Shown piece by piece: positions 44,150 through 55,626 of a stretch of 64,000 bases of DNA. Each line of letters opens with the position of its first letter. Position 1 is the stretch's first letter. A program made the translations under genes and the position numbers. The notes under the pieces are model-generated. The model was not told the DNA's origin and made no database searches. It saw only the letters and a list, made by a program, of their open reading frames with translations. Origin of the DNA: Bombyx mori (lineage: Eukaryota > Arthropoda > Insecta > Lepidoptera > Bombycidae); NCBI RefSeq assembly GCF_030269925.1, contig NC_085110.1, positions 2,170,001 to 2,234,000 of the forward strand, in the 5' to 3' direction.

Positions 44150-44640
44150 CTTATTCTTCTTCTTCTTTATCTCCACCTTATCCCAATAGGTAGAGTCGGC
44201 ACAGCGAATTTTTCTATTCCATTCTCCTCTATCAGCCGTCATCTCAACACTCACTCCTCTCTCATATCGTCATTCACACACTCCATCCCCGTCTTCTTCG
44301 ATCGAACTCTTTCCCCTCTACCTTACACTATCTCCTTACACTTACACTATCCTCCTCTATCCTCCTCCTCCTCCTCCACTACACTCCTTACACTATCTCC
44401 TAGTCATATACATCTCCTCTCTACGCATCACATGACCATACTAACGCTAACCGTCCGCTCTTTAATTTATCAATTAAAGGAGCCATTTTCACACTTCCTC
44501 TGGTATACTCATTCCTTAACTTGTCCACTCTTGTCACTCCACACATCCATCTCAACATTCTCCTCTCTGCCGCGTGCACTCCTCTTGCATGCTTTACTTA
44601 CGTCGCACAACATTCAGATCTATACAGCACGACAATACAT
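44150..44640 (-). mobile_element. RTE LINE remnant, RT C-terminus
   Basis: Minus-strand relative of the unit at 13436 that extends about 130 bases further 5' (RWMCGVTRVDKLRNEYTRGS, with some substitutions). It contains a CTCCTCCTCCTC-type expansion (about 44342-44390), and the frame is broken. Confidence 0.6.
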
Positions 44641-44756
44641 AATCAAACACGTGCGACAATTCCTAGGTTAAAAAATAGATAATGTATGATATTGTTAATG
44701 TATATGAGCGACATCACATTAGACGACCGTATGATGCTTTGCTTTGAAAATAAATA

Positions 44757-45060
44757 TCTATTCCCTATAAATGAAATTGGAGTGTCTGTTTGTAATAATA
44801 AAATAACCGCTTTTTACTACATGCATATGAATATACCTATATACGGTACATAATTAAAAAATTTTTTTACAATTTTTGTCTGTCTGTCTGTTTGTTCCGG
44901 TTAATCTCTGGAACGGCTGTACCGATTTTGACAGAACTTTTACTGATAAGTAGCTGATGATATAAGGAGTAACTTAGGCTACTTTTTTAGACTAGCTTCG
45001 CCCCGCGGCGTCTCCCGCGGTACGACATTAACCGCGAGTAGCATCGCGGGACTCAACTAG
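44757..45060 (+). mobile_element. Helitron family E, complete copy
   Basis: Starts TCTATTCCCTATAAATG after an A and ends GACTCAACTAG before a T. The 3' hairpin is CCGCGA, GTAGCA, TCGCGG. A fragment of the family is at 13022. 304 bp, non-coding. Confidence 0.78.
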
Positions 45061-46604
45061 TAATAAATAAAACTCAAGTTTGATATACGTCTTGTTTGGC
45101 AAAGGCAAGCATTTTTCTTGTCACTTTCCATAGTAGTTTACCTTTCTTCATTCAAGGACAACCTAAATGTACATATTTAGCGAGGAAAAAGATGGGCATT
45201 GAGGGTGGCGTTAAATATTTGAATACTAAGGAAGTAAAGACTTTATTTCGGCTCGACATTCTTTGGTTTACATAGTTCATGTTGGGTGCATGGAAGAATG
45301 AATTGAATGAGAATTGAGAACGGAGTATTGAGCATGGCAGAAGAAACTGTCCTAAAATAAAATTTAAATACAAAATTCTATTTTCATGGTACATTTTATA
45401 GTAGCACATATTTTTTTTTTAACGAATATTTGCTATAGTTATACTCATCTTAAGAATAATGTGGTAAATTAAACACAGGCATTGTTTCCGTGACATTAAA
45501 AATATATGTAGTCCTTGAGCTTTTGGAAACGAAATTCGAATCAATTCTCGTGTGAACATTGGAAACATTTATAAAGTCCGAACTTTCTGATCGTATCGTA
45601 GCCCCTATTAACCGACCGTGATTAAACAATGGCGCGGTAATCGAAAAAATAATTCGTACAATTTGTCCGACGGACGTGAGACTTATGTCCGGACAATTTA
45701 TCTAACAGATAGACCCAGTTTACAATCGACCCAGCTATAACGTAATTAGTACTATTTGTTTTAGACGGGTTATCACTGGCAACATCGCATCGGACCAACA
45801 ATGGCCGCTGAAGTTTTCTTTTTTAAATTTCGAATAATTTGTATGTGTGAATTGTACCGTTTTATTTAATATAAAAACACTAATATGTAACAATATTCGA
45901 AATTATAAATATTTCATGTGAGTATGTATATATTTTACACATTGTTCAATTGGAAGAGCATAGCAAAGTTTTTAGCTTATAATTTTACGTCATAAGAATA
46001 CTGAATTTAAATGTAAAATAGAGAACTTTAAATACATATGTAATATTTATTTTGAGTTAATTAGTATTGATCTATAATTGTTTCAATTACAAACCTCAAG
46101 GGAACAAAATATTTCAAATCGATTTTAAACATTAAATATAACGGTTTGTTGTATGTAATAATTAGTCCTTAGAAATAACTATCGACAATTTCCTAAATCA
46201 TTTCCTAATGCACTATATTTGTAATAATTCATTTATTTTACATATAAAAGCATTACGCAATCGTCTTATTACACAATTAGAATAAGTAATTAAATTCTAA
46301 GAACACAAAAGGTCATGCAAACAACTTTCATATGTCGATTATCAAACCGCTCTGATAGCGGTCATGCGGCAGTCACGCTACACCTTTCTCCCTCTCTCGT
46401 ATTGATAACGGCTATCAGCATCTCTGTCTTTTATCAGACTTGGAATTAAAAATATAAAATAATGAGTGGAAACCGTACAGGTTCGGATTGAGTTGTGGTT
46501 TTGATGAGAATTCTCGGTAGTGGGTTAAAACGGTTTATTGGGGAATTCGAAATTACGTGCTGATAAAAAATTTGTTTACAATTTCACGATTAACAATTAT
46601 ATCT
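45061..46604. other. Spacer, no gene recognised
   Basis: About 1.5 kb, AT-rich. ACCAACAATGGCCGCTGAAG near 45794 opens a 24-codon frame only. Confidence 0.35.
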
Positions 46605-46792
46605 ATGAGTCGATACAAGTGAGTGTGATTGAAGTTAGCATTTAAAACGATTCGAAGGTAACTAAGTAAATGGTGGGCAGCGGCTTGGCTCTGCCCCTGG
46701 TATTGCTGACGTCCATGAGCGACGGTGACCACTTACCATCAGGTGGGCCGTATGCTCGTCTGCCTACAAAGGCAATAGAAAAAAAAAAGGTA
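46605..46792 (+). mobile_element. Chimeric repeat L, copy 2
   Basis: Inverted relative to 40600-40715 and nearly identical over about 110 bases. It then continues through the full LINE-A tail (ATCAGGTGGGCCGTATGCTC) to a short poly-A. Confidence 0.65.
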
Positions 46793-48996
46793 AGTTTTTC
46801 TGTTCCCTTAGAAACGTTCGCATGAATTACTAATTAGAATATTAATAAGAATTACTAAGTTTTTATACAACAAAACCTGAACGTCTATCATACTTAACAA
46901 AGATACTGTTGTCTACGACGACAAAATCAAAAAAACACCAACCGTGGCAGTGTAGAAGGTTTAAGTCGAAAAGAAGATCTTCCACCGAACGGATGATAAT
47001 GCTCAATAGACCGACAGTCCGAATGTTGTTGTTCGGAACTTATATGCAAATTTATCTTGAAAATGTCGTAAGCAAGATTCAGGCAACTGTCAAATATCTT
47101 GTGTTCTATAATGGCTACCGCCACAGCAGTAGTTAGAACGGACTCTATAACAAAAATTGAGGATTTCAATAGAAACCTAACATTTCGCAAACGTCTTTTA
47201 TTTAACGGAAAATCTTTTGAATGTTACACAAATTAAAATCAGCTGAAGCGTTGGTTCAGTGCTTTCGAAGGCCTGAGTAAGATGTCCATCGGCTTTATGA
47301 TGTCGACCTAAAACAGCCATATATAAGCCCCACCATATCTCTTCCCGTGGACGTAGTCAAAGGCAACTAAAGGTTGCACCTATAATGGGCAACAGCGTTA
47401 TTTGTATTGAATACCAGCGTACCGTGATCGACGACCGGTACAGGTTTTAGGCGTACTTTAAGCCCGCACAGGTATGTACCATCATTCTGCCTATTTCCGC
47501 TGAGAGGGACCAGGTAGGTCTTGGGCTGGATCGGCTATCTGTATTCGGATATTAAGTGGTTATCGGAGTCTAGGGACATAATACGAAAGCGCCTCTGACC
47601 CCGAAATACAGAGTTCAAATCTTAAATCCATTGTATAACTATTATCCCACCATTAAAACTGGAACTCGTAATTGCTTCGTGGCATAAATAGACTGGATAG
47701 GGGAACCATTCTAAAAATATCATAGCTATCATATACAACGTTCGGTGTAAAAAAATAAGTTATATAGGCAAACGTTTATACGGCTCATCTGATATTAAGC
47801 GATAATTGGAACCCGTAGCCGTGTCGTGGAGAGCCACACCCTTCGCACCCAACTCCAACCCTGCTCGCGGTATCGGGGTACGTATCCAGCATCCGCGACC
47901 TTATCGCTTTCGATAACACAACATCTGCTATGTCACCGCTCGTGGAACATCGACTATACATGAACGATTTATAATTAGACGGTTTCAATTTATGAATGAA
48001 TGAATGATTTATTTTATTTCAGACAACAACAAGTCCATATGTGTACATAGTATTATTGAAACATACTTAAAATTAGCAAAACCAATCAAATAAAAAAAGA
48101 TACATTTATTAAAAATAATTATCAGTTGAATATATTTCAAATATTCCATTCAACTGATACTTACTTCCGAACCAACCATTATTATTATTATTATTTAGTC
48201 CGCAAGTGAACCATTTATGAGCTACTATGAGAGCTTCATATTTCCGGAAAATATTTACAGCAATAGCGGTCAATTAAAGAAAAGATTTACGTCTTCTCAA
48301 ATTTAGGATTCACGTTTTCAAAGGATACCCCGTTTGATTTAGGTTGTGGTAAGGTATATTCTGAACGCACACGAGAAGGTATCGACTAACTAGCTATTTC
48401 TTTAGAGAATGAGCCATACATTCAGATACAGAAGCTACTTCGATTTCACATCTCAAACTGGGCAGCCACAGCGGTAAGAATACCAACTTAAAAAAAAAAA
48501 CAAAATATGTAATTGACTTTTCAACAAACTAATTTGCAATGGCTCCTTAAAAATACTTCCTTTGTATTCAAAATTCAAAGATAAAACAAAATTAGTTTGT
48601 GTACATCATAGTTCTGAGAACAACCGATGAAGGAAAATCACAAAGTGTCCTATAATAATTGTGTTTGTTAAAATGATTCAACAGGTTTCCGTGAATGTCA
48701 CGTGAATTTGTTTCATTCGTTGCAAACATATAAAGTAACCCTTAGCATAATAAAATTACATTGTAATAAGCAAATTATTTTAATACAGATAACAAATTCA
48801 TTGGACATGTTAAATATAAAAACGAATCGATTTACAATGTTAATGTTTTAAATTTTTTAATTTTATTACGTCTTACAAACTTACAAAAATACACTTAAAT
48901 AGAATATAACTAGAAATTAAAAAAGGCATTTTTAATCCTGTCTATACTAATCAGGATATTAGATTAAAGTTATGATTTTATTGTATTGTCGTCAAT
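46793..48996. other. Spacer with decayed repeat scraps
   Basis: A Bm1-like scrap (AAGCCCGCACAGGTATGTAC) lies at about 47461-47502 and a LINE-A-like scrap near 47760-47830. No gene recognised. Confidence 0.35.
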
Positions 48997-49008
48997 ACTT
49001 GATCGGGC
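48997..49008 (+). repeat. 12-bp target duplication of the RTE LINE
   Basis: ACTTGATCGGGC here and again at 51052-51063, flanking the composite insertion. Confidence 0.85.
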
Positions 49009-49272
49009 GGCAAATACTTGATGTTGCGATGGATGTGTGGAGTAACGAGAATGGATAGAATACGGAATGAAAATGAATATGTTAGAGGAAGTCTGAAAGT
49101 GGCACCTGTGACAGAGAAGCTGAGGAGTGCACGCTTGGGATGGTATGGACATGTGATGAGACGAAATGAAAATGAGGTTGTTAAGAGAGTGTTAACTATG
49201 AATGTGGAAGAATTTAGAGGAAGAGGTAGACCTAAGAAGAAATGGATGGATTGTGTGAAAGACGATATGGGT

Positions 49273-50935
49273 TTTTTTTTTTTTTTTTTTTTTTTTTTTC
49301 TGTATCTTATGTTTTATAATCTTGGTTGTTTGATTCTCGTTAGGGATTTATATGTGTTATATGTAATAATAGTTACTTTGTTTCTCCTTTTGGGGAGTAT
49401 GTTTTCTGGCAGATCGCTATTTGATACGTTTCTGTCCATATTACATATCCCCGTGTTATATTCTTTATGCTTATACATATATCTGTATTTAGTTATATAT
49501 ACTTACTTTACATTTATATATCATACTTTTTATACATTTCCTATACATACGAATATATTGTATCATTATACCCTTGTATTTTTATTTGTTTCTTATCAGT
49601 CTATTTTTGTGTTTATTAATAAGTATTTGGTAGTGTATTTATTCTAATTGTTTTCATTTATTTTCTTGATGTTGTTGATTATTGTTTGGCAAAACGAAGT
49701 GAAAGAGTTGATTGCAGCTTTCTTTTTTAACATTTCAGGTAAATTATATGGTGACACCTGTACTTCGTGGCACGTTTCTTCGTGGCTGTGCCTTTTCGCA
49801 GCGAACACTTGGCAGTTTTTAAGGAGGTGTTCTACAGTTTGGCTGGAAGTGCCGTCGCAGGGGCAGGTGTCATCTGGTGCTATTTTGAAGCGATGTAAGT
49901 ATGTCTTGTGATATCCATGGCCTGTGAGTATTTGTGTAAGCTGAAAGTTTGTTTGTGTGCATTTGTTGAGTTCTTTGATGTCGTTCAGTTTTGGTAGTAG
50001 TGTTTTTGTGTGTGAGCCCTGCGGGGAGCTTTCGTATCTGGCTTGCCAGATGGCGTGGTGTTCTGTGTGAATCTTGTGTTTCACGTAGGATATTGAGAAC
50101 TGCGAGTAGTCGGGGGCCTTGTGCATGCGTGCGCCGCTGTTGGCAGCCGCATCGGCTTCCTCGTTTCCTATGACACCCGAGTGTCCCTTTACCCAGTCTA
50201 TGAAAATTTTGTGTGTAGTGTGGTTAGCGTGTATGAGTTTGTGTATGTTCACTATGATGGGGTGTGTGTTGCTTCTGTTATTTATCGCGTATATTGATGA
50301 GAGAGAATCGGTGAAGATGTATGTGTGGGGATGATTTTCGCTTACAATCCACTGACAGGCTTTCCAGATGGCGTACAGCTCTGCCTGGAAGACTGTGCAG
50401 CTACTGTGTAATTTGTACTTTTTTGTTACGGATGTTTCAGTGTCGCCGGGTCTGTAAAGCACGAATGCGGCTCCAACTGATCCATCGTCCTGCTTACTTC
50501 CGTCAGTGAATACGCGAGTGACCAGAGTACTGTCCGTCATTTCGGAGTTAATTCGGTGTTCAGAGGAGGGTATGGGTTTGATTGTCGGCCTTCTAGCGGG
50601 ATGTAGGAGGTCCTTGACGGGGACAGGTTTCTCATAAGAAATGTCATTGGGGAGGAATTCAGTTTTCCCAGTGAGCCTGACTTTTTCGATTTGGTGTACT
50701 TCTCGGATTTTTAGGTCTAGAGGGGTGAATTGTGCGAGAGCCAGAGCAGCGGAGGTTGAAATAGTGCGGAATCCTCTGATGGCTTTTAGGGCAAAACCAC
50801 GCTGCATGCTCATCAAAGATTTTTTGATGTAGCGCTTGTTTACTATGTGTCCCCACACCCCGGCAGCGTAGGTGACGATTGGCTCGATGACTCGGAGATA
50901 GATGGTGCGCACGTTCTCGGGATGAGCACCCCAGG
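49273..50935 (-). mobile_element. RNase H-bearing LINE, nested, 5'-truncated
   Basis: Inserted on minus into the RTE element. Direct repeats CGATATGGGT (49263-49272 and 50936-50945) flank it. A 3' UTR of about 345 bases ends in about 27 A (T on plus at 49273-49299). The I/LOA/R1 group fits the C-terminal RNase H. Confidence 0.88.
49644..50935 (-). pseudogene. LINE ORF2 C-terminal part with RNase H
   Basis: The frame enters the element at WGAHPENVRTIYLRVIEPIV, which is the RT thumb region, and runs about 428 residues to a stop at 49644. The RNase H domain would degrade the RNA strand of the hybrid. Its acidic residues look intact: D in VFTDGSK, E in VFQAELYA, D in YIFTDSLSS, and HSG...NEEADAAA at the end. 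A CPC...H...C cluster (DTCPCDGTSSQTVEHLLKNC) follows and may bind zinc or nucleic acid. Endonuclease and RT catalytic core are absent through 5' truncation, so this is a dead copy, although the remaining frame is undamaged. Confidence 0.88.
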
Positions 50936-51140
50936 CGATATGGGTAGGAGGGGAGTGAGCGAAGAAATGGTATTTGATAGAAGAGTATGGAAGGAGAAAA
51001 CATGTTGCACCGACCCCAGGTGACTGGGAGAAGGGCAGGATAATGATGATGACTTGATCGGGCTCGTACATATGTAGATTTTCAAATTAATTAAATATAC
51101 TTAAGTTGATTCAAATTACATTGAAAAAGACGGTCAGTTA

Positions 51141-51576
51141 TCTATATATTAATACGTGAAGCAAAAACTTTGTACTCCTTTCTACGAAAATTGCGGAAAC
51201 GGTGGAGTATGAAATTTTCCACACTTATAGAGAATATAGAGAAGGAGTACAGAAGCTAAATTTTTTTTTAAATTATGCATTCATAATACATTAAATCAAT
51301 AAAAAAACATTACACACACTCCCATGTATTTGACACACACATATAGGTATACTCTTTGCTCATTGTCATACTTTTGCTTTATGTCTATGGTCAAATTGAG
51401 AATAGGTTAATATTGTTTCTCTGTAATATTAGTTGTCTATAGTGTAGTCTTGGCGAAATCTGTGATTATAGAAGTATAATAAATAGTCACACACAATAGA
51501 ACTACTTATATAATAATGTTCAAATTTATAATTTCAATTAATTATAGTCGAATTTCGACTACTGCGGGACCACTAG
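51141..51576 (+). mobile_element. Helitron family F, complete copy
   Basis: Starts TCTATATATTAATACGTGAA after an A and ends CTGCGGGACCACTAG before a T. The hairpin AGTCGAATTTCGACT lies 12 bases before CTAG. 436 bp, no coding frame. Reference copy for this family. Confidence 0.87.
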
Positions 51577-51857
51577 TATAGATTGATAGATAGACACAGG
51601 TCAAGCTAATAAAAGCGAGTTAAAAACCGTCAATGTAATCGCCGCGCCCACACGAGGCCATTGACCTCACGCCTTACCAAACTTTGGTGATTATAGTTTT
51701 ACGATCAAGACCGCACCCACTTCTCGAAGGCGGCGATGACACTTCTAAAATTTTTTACACATCACTTCTCAAAAAAAAAAGACCAACTAATGACAAATGG
51801 TGTTTTGTGGTGACAAAAACAACAACAACAAAATTTGTTCTAAAATAAAGCCTTATT

Positions 51858-51898
51858 TGTGAACTATTCCACGCGGCCGAAGTCGCGGGCATAAGCTA
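51858..51898 (+). mobile_element. Helitron 3'-terminal scrap
   Basis: TGTGAACTATTCCACGCGG and AGTCGCGGGCATAAGCTAG match the last 40 bases of the Helitron at 5495-5871. Confidence 0.55.
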
Positions 51899-52400
51899 GT
51901 CCTTATATATAACTATAATAACTAATCAAAGAACACAATTACGAAATGCGTGAATTGGAATATAAAAAAAAAGAAGTGAACCAAAGATCGAAGATGCCCG
52001 TACGTACGCACTATCAGATTATCAGTTGCGAGGTTATCTAGAGTTTAAGCTTTATCACTCGAGATATATAACTTCGTTATAGGGTCGTGAACGAGTACCT
52101 TTGACTCGTCTAAAATAATTAGGGTTTGGTTTGTTTAGTATTAGATTTCAATTTTGCTTAAAAAAAACTTTAAGTTGTCTCACCTGGCATCCCATCAAGC
52201 ACAAATAAACTATAAGAACAATTAGGTCGAAATTTTGGCAGATTTCCTTTGGGTCTTCATCTCAAACTATCTCAAACTATGATCTAGTTGGGTTTTCGAC
52301 AAACTTTACCTTGAATGTGGTCGAATAGATCATTTGACGAACATGTCTAATCCATGGCAGTGTCACTTTGTGAATATATCTTAAGCTGTAGACAACTATT
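51899..52400. other. Spacer, no gene recognised
   Basis: Nothing recognised. Confidence 0.3.
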
Positions 52401-52640
52401 ACTGGTGGTAGGACGTCTTGTGAGTCCGCGCGGGTAGGTACCACCGCCCTGCCTATTTATGCCGTGAAGTAGTAATGCCTTTCGGTTTGAAGGGTGGGGT
52501 AACCGTTGTAACTATACTGAAACCTTAGAACTTATATCTCAAGGCGAATGGCGTATTTACGTTGTAAATGTCTATGGGCCTCAGTAACCACTTAACACCA
52601 GGTGGGCTGTGAGCTCGTCCACACATCTAAGCAATAAAAA
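52401..52640 (+). mobile_element. Bm1 SINE, 5'-truncated
   Basis: ACTGGTGGTAGGACGTCTTG to GCTCGTCCACACATCTAAGC and poly-A. Confidence 0.9.
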
Positions 52641-52706
52641 ATTAAAAATGTGCAGGGTGAGTGATGTCACTTCAGAGACCATCCCGAGCAGTCTCACCAA
52701 ATACCT

Positions 52707-52980
52707 TATTATAATATTTGGCGTAAGCGACATTTTTACAACTTTATCGAGAGCCATTTAAAGTTTAAAATTTGAAATAAAATATATATCATAACAAAAA
52801 ACTTATTCAGGTATTCTAATGTGGTGGTAAATTAATTAAAACTTAATAAGGTCAATGAAAAACATCGTATTGTTAATACCAACACCAAATAGAACGGTAC
52901 TAGACGGAATAACAAAGATAAAGGTCGCGTATTAAGCGAACTGTCGCTAATACCAAATAGTCTTTTCACCCCTCGATATA
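52707..52980. mobile_element. MITE family D, copy
   Basis: The right end AATACCAAATAGTCTTTTCA, CCCCTCGATATA is the inverted form of the terminus at 61850. The left end has lost its outermost bases (starts near TTTGGCGTAAGCGACA). No coding frame. Confidence 0.5.
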
Positions 52981-52993
52981 ATGACAATAAAAA

Positions 52994-53046
52994 CCACGCA
53001 CTTTTTTCCACGGATTTTTCCACGCACTTTTTTCCACGGATTTTTT
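52994..53046 (+). repeat. Tandem duplication, about 26 bp x 2
   Basis: CCACGCACTTTTTTCCACGG followed by ATTTTT occurs twice head to tail. Confidence 0.8.
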
Positions 53047-53526
53047 CTTACGGTTTTACTATCACATTTTTTTCAGTTCGGTCGCGCAGCAAAATCCCTA
53101 TCCCCTCCAAGCCTACCGTAAGGAACTTCGTTCCAAAACGCGAGATAATTACTTAAAAATAATGTAGTAATGTTATTGTTATATATTGTGATTTGAACGG
53201 CCACATTTATGTAATTGCTGGTGGTAAAGCTAGTTGTGATATGAGCATCGACCCACAACGATTAAATCTTCCCACAATCGAATCTTAATATTTCAATTCT
53301 AGCACCAATAGAACTGAAATTCTACCAGCGTCCACTCCTATTTCTGAAGGGGCTGTCGCGTTTAAGCTCAAAGCGGCGAGTCTTTAGTGTGGTCCAGTCT
53401 GAAGAATAGGATAGCTATACAACTATACCATTAAGAATGTTACTTCAAGTTTCAAAATGGGTCGCGATACTAACCGTCCATCAGGTGCATTAAAGAGAAA
53501 CGTTCGAAAAAGTCTATTAGAGCAGG

Positions 53527-53755
53527 TTTTTTTTTTGCTTAGATAGATGGACGAGCTCACAGCCCACCTGGTGTTAAGTAGTTACCGGGGCCCATAGACA
53601 TCTACAACGTAAATGCCGCGACCTTGAGATATGAGTTCTAAGGTATCTAGTATAGTTACAACGGCTGCCCCACCCTTAAAACCGAAACGCATTACTGCTT
53701 CACGGCAGAAATAGGCAGGATGGTGGTACCTACCCGTGCGGACTAACAAGACGTT
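53527..53755 (-). mobile_element. Bm1 SINE, 5'-truncated
   Basis: Poly-T then GACGAGCTCACAGCCCACCT, to CGTGCGGACTAACAAGACGT. A deletion removes part of the GCGCCACCCACC stretch. Confidence 0.88.
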
Positions 53756-54474
53756 GTCCAACCAGGATATCTTGAACTCCAATAAAATAATGCCTAGATG
53801 CGATTTATTTATACTTAAATCACTAAATTTCTTTAATAATTAAAAACAAATTTACCGAATGACGTCACGCTCGTCAAACGACGGAATGATTCGGTTGTGG
53901 CTCTCATCTTGCTCTGATAACGCGTTGATAACAGCTGATAACGGCTCTAATGGACCCTGCTGTCTCACTGATAAGATAACATTAATGATTCTTCGACTCC
54001 TGCTGGACGTTCGAAGATCTGTATTATCTTTTATAAGTCACGAATTAAATTATTGTTAATTTTCTACACCTACTAAAATTAAATTAATACTGATTTGTTC
54101 GGATGGTTTGCGTTATCAATTATCACATGTGAACCTCTGAGGCATAATAATTATTTGTCGCTAATGAAAGTGCAGAACCAAATCCAATTTACGGCGGAAG
54201 GAAGTCATAAAATCTAAAAACTGTCAGTTAACGGAATCAAAAGATATAGTCATTTTTGTCACTCATTAAATACCCGCTAACCTAAAATCTTGAACTTTGG
54301 CAATTGGAAAGTTCTGAGAACCCAAGTAAAGGGTGTTTTAAAAAAAATTGTACCTATGAAAATACATATTTATAATTACATACTTAAGCATGTTTACAAA
54401 TAATGTTTTGATGTGAAATAGGATTTTTTCAACTACAGAATGAAGCTATTATGCAAATATAACGGAGCTATGCG
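53756..54474. other. Spacer, no gene recognised
   Basis: AT-rich, nothing recognised. Confidence 0.3.
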
Positions 54475-54575
54475 CCAGACAAACGATCTCACAGCCCACC
54501 TAATGTTAACTGGTCTCCGGAGCCCATTGTAATCGTAACAGAAATCCCGCCACCCACCTTCAGACATGAGGTCTA
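54475..54575 (-). mobile_element. Decayed Bm1 fragment
   Basis: CACAGCCCACCTAATGTTAA and CCGCCACCCACCTTCAGACA retain the Bm1 tail. Confidence 0.5.
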
Positions 54576-54609
54576 ACTCTTAGTTGTGTAGTCTAAATTG
54601 TGTAATATA

Positions 54610-54965
54610 CTTTTTCCCCCTACCTATGCTGATAGCCTTGATAGGCTATTTCAGCTTCTCCTTGACGTGTCCGTGAGCTCACGGGGCTCAAACCGAAGGT
54701 GTTGCTAACACTGGCCCTAGCAAGAGCCGTGCTTCGCAGAATCTACCACTGGATCGGAAACGCGACCCACTGAGAAGATCCGGCGAGAAACTCATTGGGC
54801 TGTGTCTATGGGTTAATTCACTCGTCGAGCCCTTCGTCGCAAGCCACGGGTTCGACGAGAACGGTAACCGGTGCTTGAAGTACCTAAAAGCCCCGTTAAT
54901 GGATCGGGAGGATCCGTAATGACGTGTTTAGGGCGACGTCGGTAATATACTGCCAAGAAATGACC
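54610..54965 (-). repeat. Repeat family J, best copy
   Basis: Longest first-subtype copy: TTGATAGGCTATTTCAGCTT, GAGCTCACGGGGCTCAAACC, CTAGCAAGAGCCGTGCTTCG, GATCCGGCGAGAAACTCATT and GATCCGTAATGACGTGTTTA. No open frame of note. Confidence 0.65.
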
Positions 54966-55178
54966 GGCCGAATAAATTTTATTAAATTAAATTTAAATTT
55001 ACATTAACGCGGTTCAAAATAAATCACTATAAACTAGTCAAAATAAACCTATCTAAATTATTCAGGTAATGTGTTAAATCACTGCCGTCTATGCAATCAA
55101 AAAAACTATTAAAAAAAATTATACACTTATCAAATACATAGTAAAACATAAATATCATGTAGACATTTTAATAGATTA

Positions 55179-55626
55179 CTAGTGGTCCCGCAGTAGTCGA
55201 CATTCGACTAATTAATTGAAATTATAAGTTTGTATACCTACTATTATGATTCTATTGTCAAAGACTATTATACTTCTATAATCACAGATTTCGCCAAGAC
55301 TATGTATACTTTAGACAAATATTAATGAAGACAAACAATATTTAACCTATTCTTAACTTGACCACAGACTATAAGCAATAAGAAAAGTTTGACAATAAAC
55401 AATAGGTATGCATGCGTGTGTGTGTCAAATACATGATAGTGTGTGTAATGTTTTCTTTATTGATTTAATGTATCTTTTATGCATTATTTTTAAAAAATAT
55501 TAGCATTGTGCACTTCTTCTCTATATTCTTTTTAAGTGTGGAAAATTTCATAATCCTCCGTCCGCGCAATTTTCGTAAAAAGGGATACAAAGTTTTTGCT
55601 TCACGTATTAATAATTAATATATAGA
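55179..55626 (-). mobile_element. Helitron family F, near-complete copy
   Basis: The plus start CTAGTGGTCCCGCAGTAGTC is the inverted 3' end, and the plus end ATTAATATATAGA is the inverted 5' start. The hairpin is slightly degraded. Confidence 0.85.

Larger units (their letters stand above)
49009..51051 (+). mobile_element. RTE LINE 3' end, interrupted by another LINE
   Basis: The left part (49018-49270) encodes RWMCGVTRMDRIRNENEYVR, GSLKVAPVTEKLRSARLGWY and RGRPKKKWMDCVKDDMG, the RT C-terminus of RTE elements. The right part (50936-51051) resumes GRRGVSEEMVFDRRVWKEKT and a stop at about 51022, then a TGATGATGA-type tail. Removing the nested LINE leaves one open frame across the junction. The host element was 5'-truncated, with 12-bp duplications. 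Confidence 0.87.

Noticed and set aside
44018..44671. 217-codon frame rich in Ser, Leu and His
   Set aside because: It is antisense to an RTE RT remnant and runs through CTCCTC repeats, so it is a shadow frame.
50659..51003. 114-codon minus frame overlapping the nested LINE
   Set aside because: It is an alternative frame of the RNase H LINE and crosses the insertion junction.
55179..55626. Inverted pairing with 51141-51576 as a large hairpin or hpRNA locus
   Set aside because: These are independent Helitron insertions 3.6 kb apart with their own ends. Pairing is possible, but nothing suggests a dedicated hairpin transcript.
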